From the NCBI GenBank assembly GCA_963969395.1, contig OZ017795.1, forward strand, positions 32,655,063 through 32,719,062: a stretch of DNA of 64,000 nucleotides, given 5' to 3'. Numbering within the stretch: position 1 is the stretch's first letter; each line of letters begins with the position of its first letter. Under the pieces are notes generated by a model. The model saw only the letters and a program-made list of their open reading frames with translations, made no database searches and had not been told where the DNA came from. The DNA is from Pseudoscleropodium purum (lineage: Eukaryota > Streptophyta > Bryopsida > Hypnales > Brachytheciaceae). Made by a program: the position numbers and the translations under genes. Below, piece after piece: positions 46,701 through 57,543 of the stretch.

Positions 46701-48757
46701 TGTGTCGTGTATATGATCCCACAGGTGTCTATGTAGACCCAGCAAGTCTGAAATCCGAGCTCGGTAGTAAGTACAGCAGTGTAGACCCTGAAGAGCTTCA
46801 GAAGGATGAAGCGTTTTTTAACGACATGATGGAGAGTGAGGTGGGTCTCACAGTCAGGCTCGTCATTGTGTACGGGAGTTTGAAGATAGGAAGCGTGCGC
46901 AGTGCATTTGAAGAGTCCGTTGGCAGTCGAATCAAGAAATTTGGAGGCGCTGAGAATCGTGAACTTCTGAACAGGTCCCTTTTTCTCTCTTTCTCTCTGT
47001 CAGCCTGATCAAATATTGAATTATCTTTTTTATTAAAGAACGTAAGCACACCTAATTACACTTCTCTAAGCACTGAGCATAGTTACTATTATTAGAATGA
47101 CTATAATATAATACTCTTGTTGGCAAATTAATGAGTATTCCAAGAGTGACGCATTTAGATAGGTGTCCCAATTAGGTGTAGCTACCTCATTCAAGTAAGT
47201 AATTTTTGAGTTTCTCTGGTATTGTATGAACATTTCACACAATCGTATGTAAGTCATCTTAATCGTCTCCAGCATATTTAACCATCACATATTACCTCCG
47301 CATGGGAATACTGAAATTTATTACTTATTAGTCATAATTCACTTGCATTCGCTTCAAGGAAACTTGTGGAGACTGTTCAGTATTAATGTACCAAGGGTTG
47401 ACGGTCTGGAAATGACCGATTAGATTTCTCATATTGTGAAAAATATAATTCAGACGGAGCCAAATTTTATGTCTTTAGAATCAGTGAAGAACATTGCATG
47501 TGTTGAAAAATGAAAAAACTTGGACCATATGACCTCATATGACCTACTCAACCCTTCTTTACATAATATACCAGCAATTGGGCCTTCAGTTGTTAAGCAT
47601 TAATGAGCCTACATTGCCGTCGAAATCCTTCGGCAAAGACACAGAACCTATCTCCGAGCGTTTCTCTGATTTCTTTATTAGAATTGCCTGCATGATTGCT
47701 TTTCTATACAATCAAATTAATGGGACAGGTGTGATCTACTTCGCAGTTTCACTGGCGCTTTCACTGATGATATTAAGCTGCCAAAGGGGACAACTATCGA
47801 CCTCACTCGACTTCCAGGAAACATTCTCCAGACCAAAAGTAAGTTTTTTCTTAGAAAAAAAATTGCCTGCTCGGCTCTAAAATGCTTACGATAAAATTGA
47901 GCCTTACATGAACAACATGGAAGATGTGCTGCCATGATCTCATTTTTATCCTATGAATCTAGTGGTTTTCAGCTATTCTATATTTTACAAATCATATTTC
48001 GAACCAAATTTTTTATTATGTCGTGCTGAATGCTTCTCACGATGCAGCTTAAGATTTGAAAATAATAGTCATGTAGAGGATACTGTTTGCGTCGCTTTAA
48101 TCATTTTTACATACGTGATAGTGTGATCTTCGGAGATCACCTAGGGGTACTAGAGCCAAATCTTTTGGGATCATATTTTTGTGACTATGCGTGAATTTCT
48201 TTTACAATTTCAAAGTGGGAGGCTGTAGAGTGTAGACCACTATTGAAGGGACAGTACACAATCCCATTTCCATTCAAAGGTCAGAGGCCATGGACATTTA
48301 GCCAAGTCGACCTTACACCAGCTGACAACGGAAAGGCCAACCACGTATAAGACTAGAAGAGTGACTGTTGGTAATAGCGTCAAAAACAGTAGGTGGAGTC
48401 GAAACTTTGGAGGTTAACTTTTCAGCAAAAAATCATTGGACTTGCTACTAGACTAGTATATTCTAATCCTGACCACATTGTTTCTTTTTGGTAAGTTTTT
48501 GCTAATTAGCTCCTAAACAATCACATATCTGTAGAATGATGAAAGTTCATAACGGTTTATTATCCTCCATCTTATATTCATCTAACTTCTCGTTTTCATG
48601 TCGTGTGCCAACAGTTGATGGGACCCAAGTTGGAAGCGTCGAAAGTGCCTTAGTGTGCCGGTCGCTTTTTGATCTCTACATTGGTGATGACCCTTTTGAT
48701 AAGGACGCAAAGAAGGCGATCGGCCTCAACTTGGCTTCCTTACTTTGCTCACAATGA
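43784..48757 (+). CDS. FAP1: Plastid fatty-acid-binding protein with chalcone-isomerase fold (FAP1-like), five exons
   Basis: Exons 43784-44047, 46034-46157, 46725-46974, 47747-47838 and 48615-48757, all with GT-AG introns, join in phase to 291 codons (290 residues). The start of about 75 residues is Ser-rich with a Gly/Val/Ala membrane-like run, as in a plastid targeting region. The body begins VVEPTTGM at residue 89, followed by GLRKKSIFGLKKINVYTYG (112-130), the VRLVIVYG and FEESVG...KKFGG region, TIDLTRLPG and the C-terminal LVCRSLFDLYIGDDPFD. This is the order seen in plant FAP1, a non-catalytic chalcone-isomerase-like protein that binds fatty acids in the plastid stroma and supports fatty-acid metabolism. 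In that family an Arg and a Tyr (probably Arg114 and Tyr127 here) contact the carboxylate. FAP1 versus FAP2 or FAP3 was judged from memory only. Confidence 0.92.
44070..44592. repeat. Minisatellite of 74-89 bp units in FAP intron 1
   Basis: About seven diverged direct repeats begin near 44,070, 44,159, 44,235, 44,312, 44,396, 44,470 and 44,547. Each carries GATGAGTC-TTGTTTAGAAAA, then ATGCAGAATGTGCTTATG and ACTAGGGAATCCA. The array begins about 20 bases after the exon 1 donor. Confidence 0.9.
44613..44682. repeat. Inverted unit at the end of the FAP intron 1 minisatellite
   Basis: GCACACTCTGCATATTCAATG, TTTTTCTAAACAATG, CTCATCC and ATTGGATTA are the reverse complement of the repeat unit. With the last direct unit (44,547-44,592) they form a hairpin of about 45 bp stem. 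An array whose last unit is inverted is uncommon. Confidence 0.85.
47043..47189. mobile_element. Short TA-target MITE derivative in FAP intron 3
   Basis: The left end TAAGCACACCTAATTAC and the right end AATTAGGTGTAGCTACCTCA match the ends of the family at 29.1 kb, but the element is only about 147 bp, so it is an internally deleted relative. It lies in the intron between exons 3 and 4. Confidence 0.5.
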
Positions 48758-50150
48758 ATAATAGCGATGTAAAGGTTCAGGTCAGATGAAACTCAGTTTC
48801 AATCGCAGGAATATTTAGATAGCGAGTGGAATACTCTCTTGGGTGCAAATTGTTTGAATAGTTTGCAACCAAATCCGACTTGATATAAAGCTACACTTAC
48901 GAATTGTCGAGGACTGACCTTAACTCTCTTCCCAAGCTTAAGATCTATTTTTTTGCTCCTTAAGTGAGTTCTCTGCAGAAATCAGTCCGCTTGCTAACTT
49001 GTATTTGAGAATTTGTATTTCTTTTCTTGGCAAGACCCTGCTCCATGTGCGCCGTTCAGGTTGATTGGCTAGATTCACATGAAAATCGATTGACCTTCTT
49101 GAATTGATGCAGGAAACTTGGGCACAAAAAAGCATCACCACAAAACTTGAGAGAGGGGGTTATTCGTTAGTTACTGTATCACTGTATCCCTCCAGCTTCT
49201 GAGAACCGACTTTTCTATTTTGAACCTTGGATTCCCACGCATGATCTAAGTCGGGAATTTACCTTGTAGGTGCTGATCTCAATACCAATTTCGATAGAAA
49301 CATTAGTTAACTAGAACTAGAACTAGAACCTGAAGGGGCTAACCATTAAACCATCAAACCAGTCTAGATACAGGTTTTAGCGAGTTGTCCTGTATCAAGT
49401 TTTGGTTGCATTGTTGTCCTGAATGTAGACCGATTTTTGATCCAATTCTCGGGCAGGTCCTCGGGAGAGGAACAAAGCATAAAGAGGATTGTTTCAACGA
49501 TTTGACACTGGCCTTTGGAGGTAAGACCCTGACTATTCTGTTGTCCAGTGAATGAGGAGGAGGAGGAGGAGGAGGAGGAGGATCTAGACCTAGCCTATAT
49601 TCTGCAAGCATCCCTTGCTTTTGATTCGATTGCCGAGACGTCGCTGACATTGCTGTAGGGGAAGAGAATGATGTCTCTTCGTTAAAATATATGGTGCTTA
49701 AAAAGGCGCAATGTGTTTGTCTTTGGCTGCATTGTAACGGAATCTGGAAATGGGTGGACTGACAGAGCAAGTGAATGCCTCGTCATTCTTTTATTTTTTC
49801 GTCTTTAACGTTTTCTGTAGTTGGGAGTTTCAATAGCTTTTTGAAGATCTGGAAGCTGGAAACAGTAACCGGCCATGTGGGTGGCCGTCTTGGACTTCGT
49901 GTGGAAGCTTGTCGTGACGGGTTACCTGGCTTGTCGTAGATCGCCACAGGAACTACTCGGCAATGTTGTTATGCATGAAAGAAATTAGAAATGCTGTAAT
50001 AATGGAAAAAGAATTATGTTATTTTGTTCAAAATAGCACTAATACTATTATTGGAACAGGAGGGAGTTGCAACTTGCAAGATGCTCTCACACCGTCCTCT
50101 GATGTTGGGCAAAGAGATTATTAGTCAAGAATTTGCTTCTAGTTGATGGG
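48758..50150. other. FAP 3' region, with a (GAG)n tract
   Basis: Balanced base composition continues about 1.2 kb beyond the FAP stop, suggesting a long 3'UTR or a downstream transcribed region. A (GAG)n run lies at about 49,553-49,581. It falls in a plus-strand stretch that is stopped on both sides, and in a minus-strand frame (49,354-49,770) with a Pro run that has no other support. Confidence 0.4.
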
Positions 50151-52163
50151 TTTTGTCTTTGGAGAGGCTTTCCTCCCCCTATGCGGCATTTGACCTTCGA
50201 TCTCTCCACCACTCTCCAAATTTAAGGATTGGTCCGGCTTTATCATCCGTTTCCTTGGATGGGAATATTTTCAGCTCATTTTTCATACAAAGAGAAATAG
50301 ATGTGGAATGTGACATAAGTGGTTTCATATTTTTTGAAGCTTTATTGAATTATTTATGAATTTTCAAATGAATTCTATCTTAGGCACCTATTCATAATCC
50401 TAAGTCTTTCATGAACTATTCTTCTGCAAAAATATCAGCAAAAAATCATATTTTTATTTTCATTTTTATTCTAAAAAAAATGGGAAAAGCAAGAAGAATG
50501 ATTGGCTCTTGTAATAAATAATGTTTTTGTAGTTGATCCATTCAATGACTACAGAAGTTCCTGCCTTATTCCATTTCTTTGTTTTTATAACATTGTTACT
50601 TTTCAAGAAATTTTTAAATGAAGGATTTGTTGAGGATAGTTCAATTGTTAGAAAAATTGAGGTCATATAGAAAACCAAGGAAAAAGAAATACAAGAGGAT
50701 TTTTAAATTTAAATTTTTCTTAAAAATAAGAAGGAGCCTTATTTACAACAAAACTATCTAAAGGAATGTTCTTACTTGGTGTTAATATATAAAAGACTAA
50801 ATGTTCAAATTTTCAATAAATGAAAGCCAACATGTTTAAAGAACTTCATTTTTCATCTACCTAAATAAATGTAGATTCTTGTGATAGTTCTCTTAAATTT
50901 GTATGGTATAAATTTTTCACAATTTTTATAAAAAATCTTCTATAGTTTAAGAGATATAAGTATATTCAAATTCAAAAACTAATTTTTTAAGTCCAAAAAG
51001 TTATCCTTTAAAAGTGACTTCAATAAATAAATAAAATAAGGATTTAAAAATTATCATAATTAGAATTTAGCATTACGAGTTTAAAGAAAAAAAATCTTAT
51101 AGAAATTACAAATTTTCAATTATAATCAACTTTTAAAAGAATTGAAAAATTCTGGTTTCAAATTTTATTGAAAAACATTGGTTTGTATAGCAATTGATCT
51201 AACTACCTAGATATGATCTATAGTTGGTATTTTACTTTTGTTTGAAATCATCATTAAATCACAATTTTAAGTTGCATTTTGTGATATATTTTAGAAATCT
51301 AGATTGCCTTAGTTTTAAGGGATTAGAATGGTATTGGAGAAGACATTTAGAATATGATTATATATCTAAATTAGTAATTTAAAGTAGTATCAATGAAGAC
51401 TTTACAAACTTGATACACCATAGAATTGAATTCACATACCCAACACACTCCTAGTACCAAGTCTAAATATTCCTTAATCCAATCCCTTCAAGTTTAGCAA
51501 GGTACCACTACATTAGTTGCTCTACTTGTCTAATAAAATAAAATAAGAGACCCTTTTGTTATTGACAATTATTTATCAACATTCCTTAAAAATATTATTA
51601 GATGGAATGAGCTCTCATTCCAAAATTATTCTTGAATATAAGGCTACACATTGTAAATTTCAATGTATCTACAATGAATGTTTAATAGCTAATAGGAACA
51701 CTTTTCAAGCAATCACACCTAATTACAACTTCAAATAATCATTACAAATTCAATAAGTATCCAAAAATATGAATCAAATTGAGAAAGATGCAACTATTTA
51801 TCTTTGAAAAAAATTTAATTGAAAACTATTTTGAGGTGTAAGCCCCTTTTAAAGATTTAAATCATCACTCAAATGAGACTTTAAAGTTATTCCTCTATAC
51901 TCAATTAGAACCTTGTTTGATATGCAAGCGCCTTACAAATTGATGATAATTATCCCATGGTGGACAATTTACATTACATTATTGTTTTAAATCACATATT
52001 TTGAACAAAATCTATAGCAATTGCTTTGCAACAAGGTTGCATTTGAATGGAGTTACCTTACATTAACCACATGTAACATTGGAAATGATTGCATTCCTAT
52101 CTAATAGAAAATATAGTGTGTTTTTTACTTTGAAAAATTTATATTGTTTTTATATCATCTTAA
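50151..52163. other. AT-rich intergenic DNA
   Basis: No gene or clear element ends recognised. Confidence 0.5.
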
Positions 52164-52946
52164 CCTCTAAAAATCCATGGTATTTTTTAGCAATAAATTT
52201 TATTCAAAGAAAAATCCAAGAATATTTTTAATTTTGTTTAAAGAATTGATTATAGATATGTAACTAATGTGAAGTAAAACAAAATCATTCAAATTAAGAC
52301 TTTGTTTTACTAAACAATCAAAATCATGGTAAATGTAGGTGAACTATATTAGAATGCATTTACAATGAAAACCTTTGGTCAGTCTTGAAATAATATACAA
52401 ATAATATTCTTAAACTCGTGTTGGAAAATGAAATCTAAGAAAAATAGTATTTTGCATTTTGTAGAAAATGCAAAATGAAACCATGCTAGGCATGCCAATT
52501 GGTAACTCACAAACCACTATTTGGTTTTAACATTTACATCTTTTAAATCAACTTGTTTTGTTTGCATATCATGGCTTTTTATCTAGGCATATCAAATGTA
52601 TGTTTCATATATGTAAGTATCATTTTAATTCAAATTTTCATAAAAAAAAATATGAACATTGACATCTAACTTTGAAATTTTGGAAAAATTCAAAGACCTA
52701 ATAAATTGAAGGAAATCCTAGGTTTTAAGTGCTTTTTTAACATGAATTATAATGTCTATAAATTACATAGTTATATAATTATAGTATATTTGCAAAGCAA
52801 AATCTTTATAGTGTATATCATACAAATGTTGAAGGACTAATACAAGAATCTTCAAAAAAATCGATGGATGGAAAATCCATTTGCTTGCTTAGGTTGAATT
52901 TGCATTCATTTGTTGTTTAAAATTCAAGTTCATGGTGATTTAGGGG
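52164..52946. mobile_element. Decayed TTAA-flanked element
   Basis: Left end TTAA|CCTCTAAAAATCC (TTAA at 52,160-52,163) and right end GGTGATTTAGGGG|GTAA are inverted copies with a few changes. About 783 bp, AT-rich and non-coding. It has the end structure of the TTAA family but its interior was not clearly related to the 0.9-kb copies. Confidence 0.45.
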
Positions 52947-53109
52947 GTAAAATCCTACAATCTAAAAGCCCCTTCAAAAAGCATTTGATATTTTAGATAA
53001 GCTCATGTGACCTCAATTTTTTACATGATTTTCTAGGTTTTTTTTCTTAAAGATTGAAAAACACATTAGCTTCATAGAAATATAATTTTAATATAAATTC
53101 ATATCAAAG

Positions 53110-53800
53110 AGAGAAAGTTACGCTATTATAAGCCCTACAAGTACTTAGCAAGGTAGAAAATGAGATGGTTGAGAGCTTTGAATTCTTCGTGGTTTCTGAG
53201 ATTTGTAGAAAACTAAAAGAGTTGAGAGAAAATAATGGTGCCCAGGGACTTAAGTGGGGTGCATTTGTGCAAGCATTAAAAGAAGAATTTTTATAGAGGA
53301 TTCTCAAAGAAAAAACAAGAAGACTTTTATAGAGTAGGTTGCATGCTTGAACAAGGGTTTATCAACAAAAAAGCTATTGAAAGAGTTTGAGCACCATTAC
53401 ATGTAGCTAATAAGGATGGAAAGAGCAATTTTGGATGTAGAAAGATAGAAATGTTTATACAATCAACCAATCCATTATTACAAGAAAAGCTTAAATCCCT
53501 TTAGGAGGATCAAAATGAAGAGCATGGTTTAAAAATTGATTGGAGGGAGGTTGAAGAAGTCATGTCATTACTTACAAAAAGACAACAAAGGGGTAAAAGT
53601 ATTGTATGTATTGCTAAACTGTAGGCAACTCCAAATGTACATTTTGGTAGTATGTCAGCTTATGGTAAGCCACATATGCCTTCAAAGTTTAATGATTTAG
53701 GAAACTCAAATACGGATGAATTAATCAAGGGATATATGAGAATTAAAGTTGAAAATGGCCATTGTCATCTTTCAACTTATCGTCCTTCAACTTCTTAGAT
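53110..53800 (+). pseudogene. Retroelement gag-like relic
   Basis: On the plus strand, stretches of plausible coding sequence appear in alternating frames, broken by stop codons and frameshifts. They include a charged helical part near 53,130-53,300, a MFIQ-type segment near 53,450-53,500 and a DWREVEE-like stretch near 53,535-53,600. The order recalls the gag region of plant Gypsy-type retrotransposons, recognised from memory only. No flanking LTRs, protease or polymerase were found, so this is an old fragment. Confidence 0.4.
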
Positions 53801-54172
53801 GAAATATATGGTTGCTGAAAAATGATAAGATATGAAGAAGAGTCTTGTACATAGAAATTTTGTTCATCATTCACATCCTCAATCATCACTTTTATATTTG
53901 AACAAACTCCTGATAACTTCCCTATGAATTGTTTGGAGAGAAATGATTTGAAACTTGAATCTCTCCATTTCTAACAAGCTCTAGATGAGAAACACTTCAA
54001 TAAGCATGCTCATTTTTATTGTCTTCACCTTCATCTTCCATCCCTCGTTTACCTTGTATATTTGAAGCCATGGTATCACTCATAGTTTTTTTTTTAGCTT
54101 AATAATGTCAATAATAACCTCATGAAACTCATGCTTTGCAATTCGAAAAACTTCATCTAGACAACATAAATC
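53801..54172. other. AT-rich intergenic DNA after the gag-like relic
   Basis: No frame continues from the gag-like relic and no LTR or element end was recognised before the MITE at 54,173. Confidence 0.4.
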
Positions 54173-54430
54173 ATTAGAGGATTTCTGGTGATCGAGAGGG
54201 CCACTTCAAGCAACTATGTTGCAAACTTCCTCCTTGCAATTTTTGGGGAACGATTGTTCCTAACAAAAAAAAATTTTTAATAAAATTAATCTTGAAATGA
54301 AGAAAAAAACTAAAAAAAATTTCAAACATGACAATCACTATGCCACATCACCAAGCTGCCACGGCCTCTTATAGGGCAGTTCTTGCATCTAGGAACTCAC
54401 AGCCCTTTTGGGGGTGAAACTCTTCTAATG
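54173..54430. mobile_element. Probable second copy of the CATTAGAAGA MITE
   Basis: Starts CATTAGAGGATTTCTGG and ends with GGGGTGAAACTCTTCTAATG, the inverse of the left end with several changes. The raised GC in the interior also resembles the copy at 11,124-11,399. Length about 258 bp. Confidence 0.5.
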
Positions 54431-55055
54431 TCTACATTCCCATTCAAAATGTGCTCTTCCAATACCCTCTTCAAATCCATGGAAATCTTAATATTAGATT
54501 GTAACTTATAAGTGGGAGTCTTTTCTTTCTCCTTTATTGGTACATACTTCAAGTCCCGACATTGCTTATTGTGAATTTATTGCTTTGTTAGTTTTCTTCA
54601 AAGAACTTTCTCAAGCTTCATCTTTTTCCACTCTACTATTATTGTTTCATACCGATTAAGAGTGAAAGAGATAGTGTTTCTTAATCAAGCTAGGCAATGG
54701 TACTAGGAGATAGATTAGATCATAATTGTTGCCTCAAAAGAAAGCGCTTGGCATGTATAGCCTTTGAGAATTTACCCCAAGCGGATTGTCCATGTTGTAA
54801 TTGCCCCCATATTAGAGAACTTCTAGGTATTACTACATTGCTAATCAACTTAGAGAGGGTAACATAACTACTAGTTGTTGAATAGCTAGATTTCGAGCAT
54901 TCACTCTAACAAAAAATGATAGGAAAATTACACTCAAAATTGAGTGAAGTTCTTTTATCTTTTGTTTCATGCTATTCCAACATAATTGTTAAATTTTCTT
55001 TTTGGATTTCCAACTATAACTTTTGGAATTTTTAGATATGTAATATTCCATTGGA
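54431..55055. other. AT-rich intergenic DNA
   Basis: No gene or element end was recognised between the MITE and the CACTA element. Confidence 0.5.
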
Positions 55056-55058
55056 AAG

Positions 55059-57540
55059 CACTACAAGAAATTGGAGGTAAATGTGACTACAAAATGCAAC
55101 TACAAAACAATCATTTCGGACAAAAGTAACTAAAACGTTACTAGAGGCCCTACAGTCATTCTAGACAAATCATTGAATGTGACTACAACATTGTAATATC
55201 ACCATCTAGTTTGGAGGACGAAACTAAATAAATGAGGATGAAAAAAGACCACTAACATGGAGGAGGAAATTTTGGAAAAAGCATGGGCAGTTGCCCCTTT
55301 TTTGAGTGAATTTTGTTGATGTCATCCAACGTTAGCAATCAAGTTTCAATCACATTTTAGTCACATCCTTATCTTATTCCAGCTGACATGGGCCTCCACA
55401 TTAGCAATCATGTTTTAGTCATGTTTTAGTCACGACCTTATATTATTCTGGATGACATGGACCTCCACTTCAATGAAATATTGAAGTCATCATTCTTCAA
55501 TCGTGGAATTTGGAAAGCAGAGTTACTATGTAGTTGCGTGCAAGTGATGATTGAGTCATTTCAGAGTTATGTGTTTGTCACCATCTTAGTTTAGCCCCAC
55601 ACAAAATAGACCACATATAGTACATCATACAAAATACACTATATATCATACAAAATACACCACATATTATACATCATATAAATACACTATATATCATACA
55701 AAATACACCGTATTTGACAACTATATTATATAGCTTCAAAGGCCACTTAATGTGAATATTATGCCTTGAGAAGACAAGATATTTATACAAGTGGGGTGGT
55801 AGGAGGTATGGCAAATGATATGGGATATGTTAAACATAGGAATTATATTAAAATAAAATTTTAAACCACATTTAGGCATGGTTCATTGCCTTTTTAAAAA
55901 ACTTGAAATTAAGAAAAGTTGGAAGAACAACTTTCATTTCCAAAAATTTGTTTGAAATTTCAAGCCTTAGATCTAAAGTTATAAAGCCAATGTTGTCCAA
56001 TTAACGTAAAGTGCAAAGGTCAAGGAGATCCTACTGATATCTGCTTGTATAGTAGTATCTAAGTCATAGTAGAGTTGCATGTTAGTCTTTTTTAAGTCCA
56101 TTTCTTATTGTATGACTTCAATGTGAATAAAATGCAATGATGCCAAAGTCTTTCTTGTAGGATGCATGTGCATTCCATCTCCTGAGAGTTGTTTGTAGGC
56201 GTACACATATATTAAGTGTACGCTTCTATTGATAATTATGTCCAATAAATAATTCAAATCTAAATAAATAGCCCTACTTTGATTATTTTGAAAAATAATG
56301 TTGAATTATTCAAATGGTATACTACAATAACTTACTAATGTAACAATTTATCAAATAAATAACGTGATGGATATGTCAATATAAATTTGAAAACTAAACT
56401 AGTAGATATTCAAATCATTACAAGGATTTATCCTATTACTATAAGTGACACTAATGTTTCTAAATCATTATACTTTTAATTATTACAGGTTAAAATATTT
56501 TTATAATGCACTACTTTCTACAAAAATTTATTTTTGGAGGGTGATAGTAAAGTATTATGAAGTAATTTCCTAAATTTAAATTTAAAATTTAAAAAAATCT
56601 AAATAATTAAAGTCTTAAATGGTTCTAGGATTCCTTGACTTCTACATTTGTTATACAATCCATACTTTGAAAGTTTCATAAAGTCAAATACATTTATTTT
56701 GAATAATACAGAGATAAATATTTTAAGAAGGCAACTTTAAGATCCTTTAATTATTTTTCTAATTTTTCATATTTTGGGATTTCGGTAAAAAAATATTTCT
56801 ACAACTATGATGAAGCAATTGCTTTTCTAATATTTCATATTTTAAAGTTTTAGTAAAAATGGTTCTACAACTATCATAAAGATTGCACAATTTTATCAAA
56901 ATATACCACCTTTTTCCCTCCATTAAATTGCAATCCTTTGTTTGTGACAAATATATCAATCATGCTTTAGTCAACAGTACAATATAGTCTTGCTCGTCTG
57001 GGTAGAAGCAAATACTAAAAAAATTTCATGAACCGCGCATGATCCTAGTACAAGTAACAATTGAGTTATATTCTTGTCGCGTCCTAGTGCCCTAGCTCAA
57101 CCTGCGTGAGTTTGTATTCCTGCAACATAACTGCGGGAAGTTTGCAACCCTAAACTACAACAAGGCCAAGGCTACGTCATCACACCACTTTCCAAATCAA
57201 CCAGTCGATGACATAATACTTAGTCATGCATTAGTCAACATGAGTCATATTTGGATGACATATCAGTGATGGAAAATCAGTTTGCCTGACTAAGTCTTCC
57301 ATATTGTATACAAAAGCCTCCTACATTGTTTTGTCAACGGCACTGTCAATGGAAAAGTGTAGATGAAAAACAGAGGTCATCACTAGTTCATCTCGCAATC
57401 ATAGAGATGACTGCAGAATGACTAGGATGTTGGAGATTGCAAAATTTTGGTGCAATTATGGAAGGACCAGTCGCGTTCCAATCATTCCGGACAAGCAATC
57501 ACATGTGCCCAGTCACATGTACCCCCGATTTCTTGTAGTG
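55059..57540. mobile_element. Non-autonomous CACTA (EnSpm) transposon with AAG target duplication
   Basis: Begins CACTACAAGAAATTGGAGG and ends with the inverted CCCCCGATTTCTTGTAGTG, the standard CACTA terminal motif. AAG flanks both ends (55,056-55,058 and 57,541-57,543), the 3-bp target duplication of this superfamily. The 2.48 kb between hold only short open frames and no recognisable transposase. Near the left end are subterminal direct repeats of GTGACTAC type and two parallel blocks around TTAGCAATCA, TTAGTCA and GACATGG (about 55,318-55,400 and 55,390-55,465). An intact target duplication implies a fairly recent insertion. Confidence 0.9.
55624..55714. repeat. Short tandem repeat inside the CACTA element
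   Basis: Four units of 20-28 bp starting ATCATACAAAATACAC or a close variant at about 55,624, 55,645, 55,673 and 55,693. Confidence 0.8.
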
Positions 57541-57543
57541 AAG

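Noticed and set aside
49354..49770. 138-codon minus-strand frame with a proline run
   Set aside because: The proline run is the complement of a (GAG)n microsatellite, and the remainder shows no domain or codon bias.
54090..54240. Minus-strand coding-like stretch near 54.1-54.2 kb as part of the retroelement relic
   Set aside because: Part of it lies inside the proposed MITE at 54,173-54,430, and it is short, so coding origin cannot be supported.
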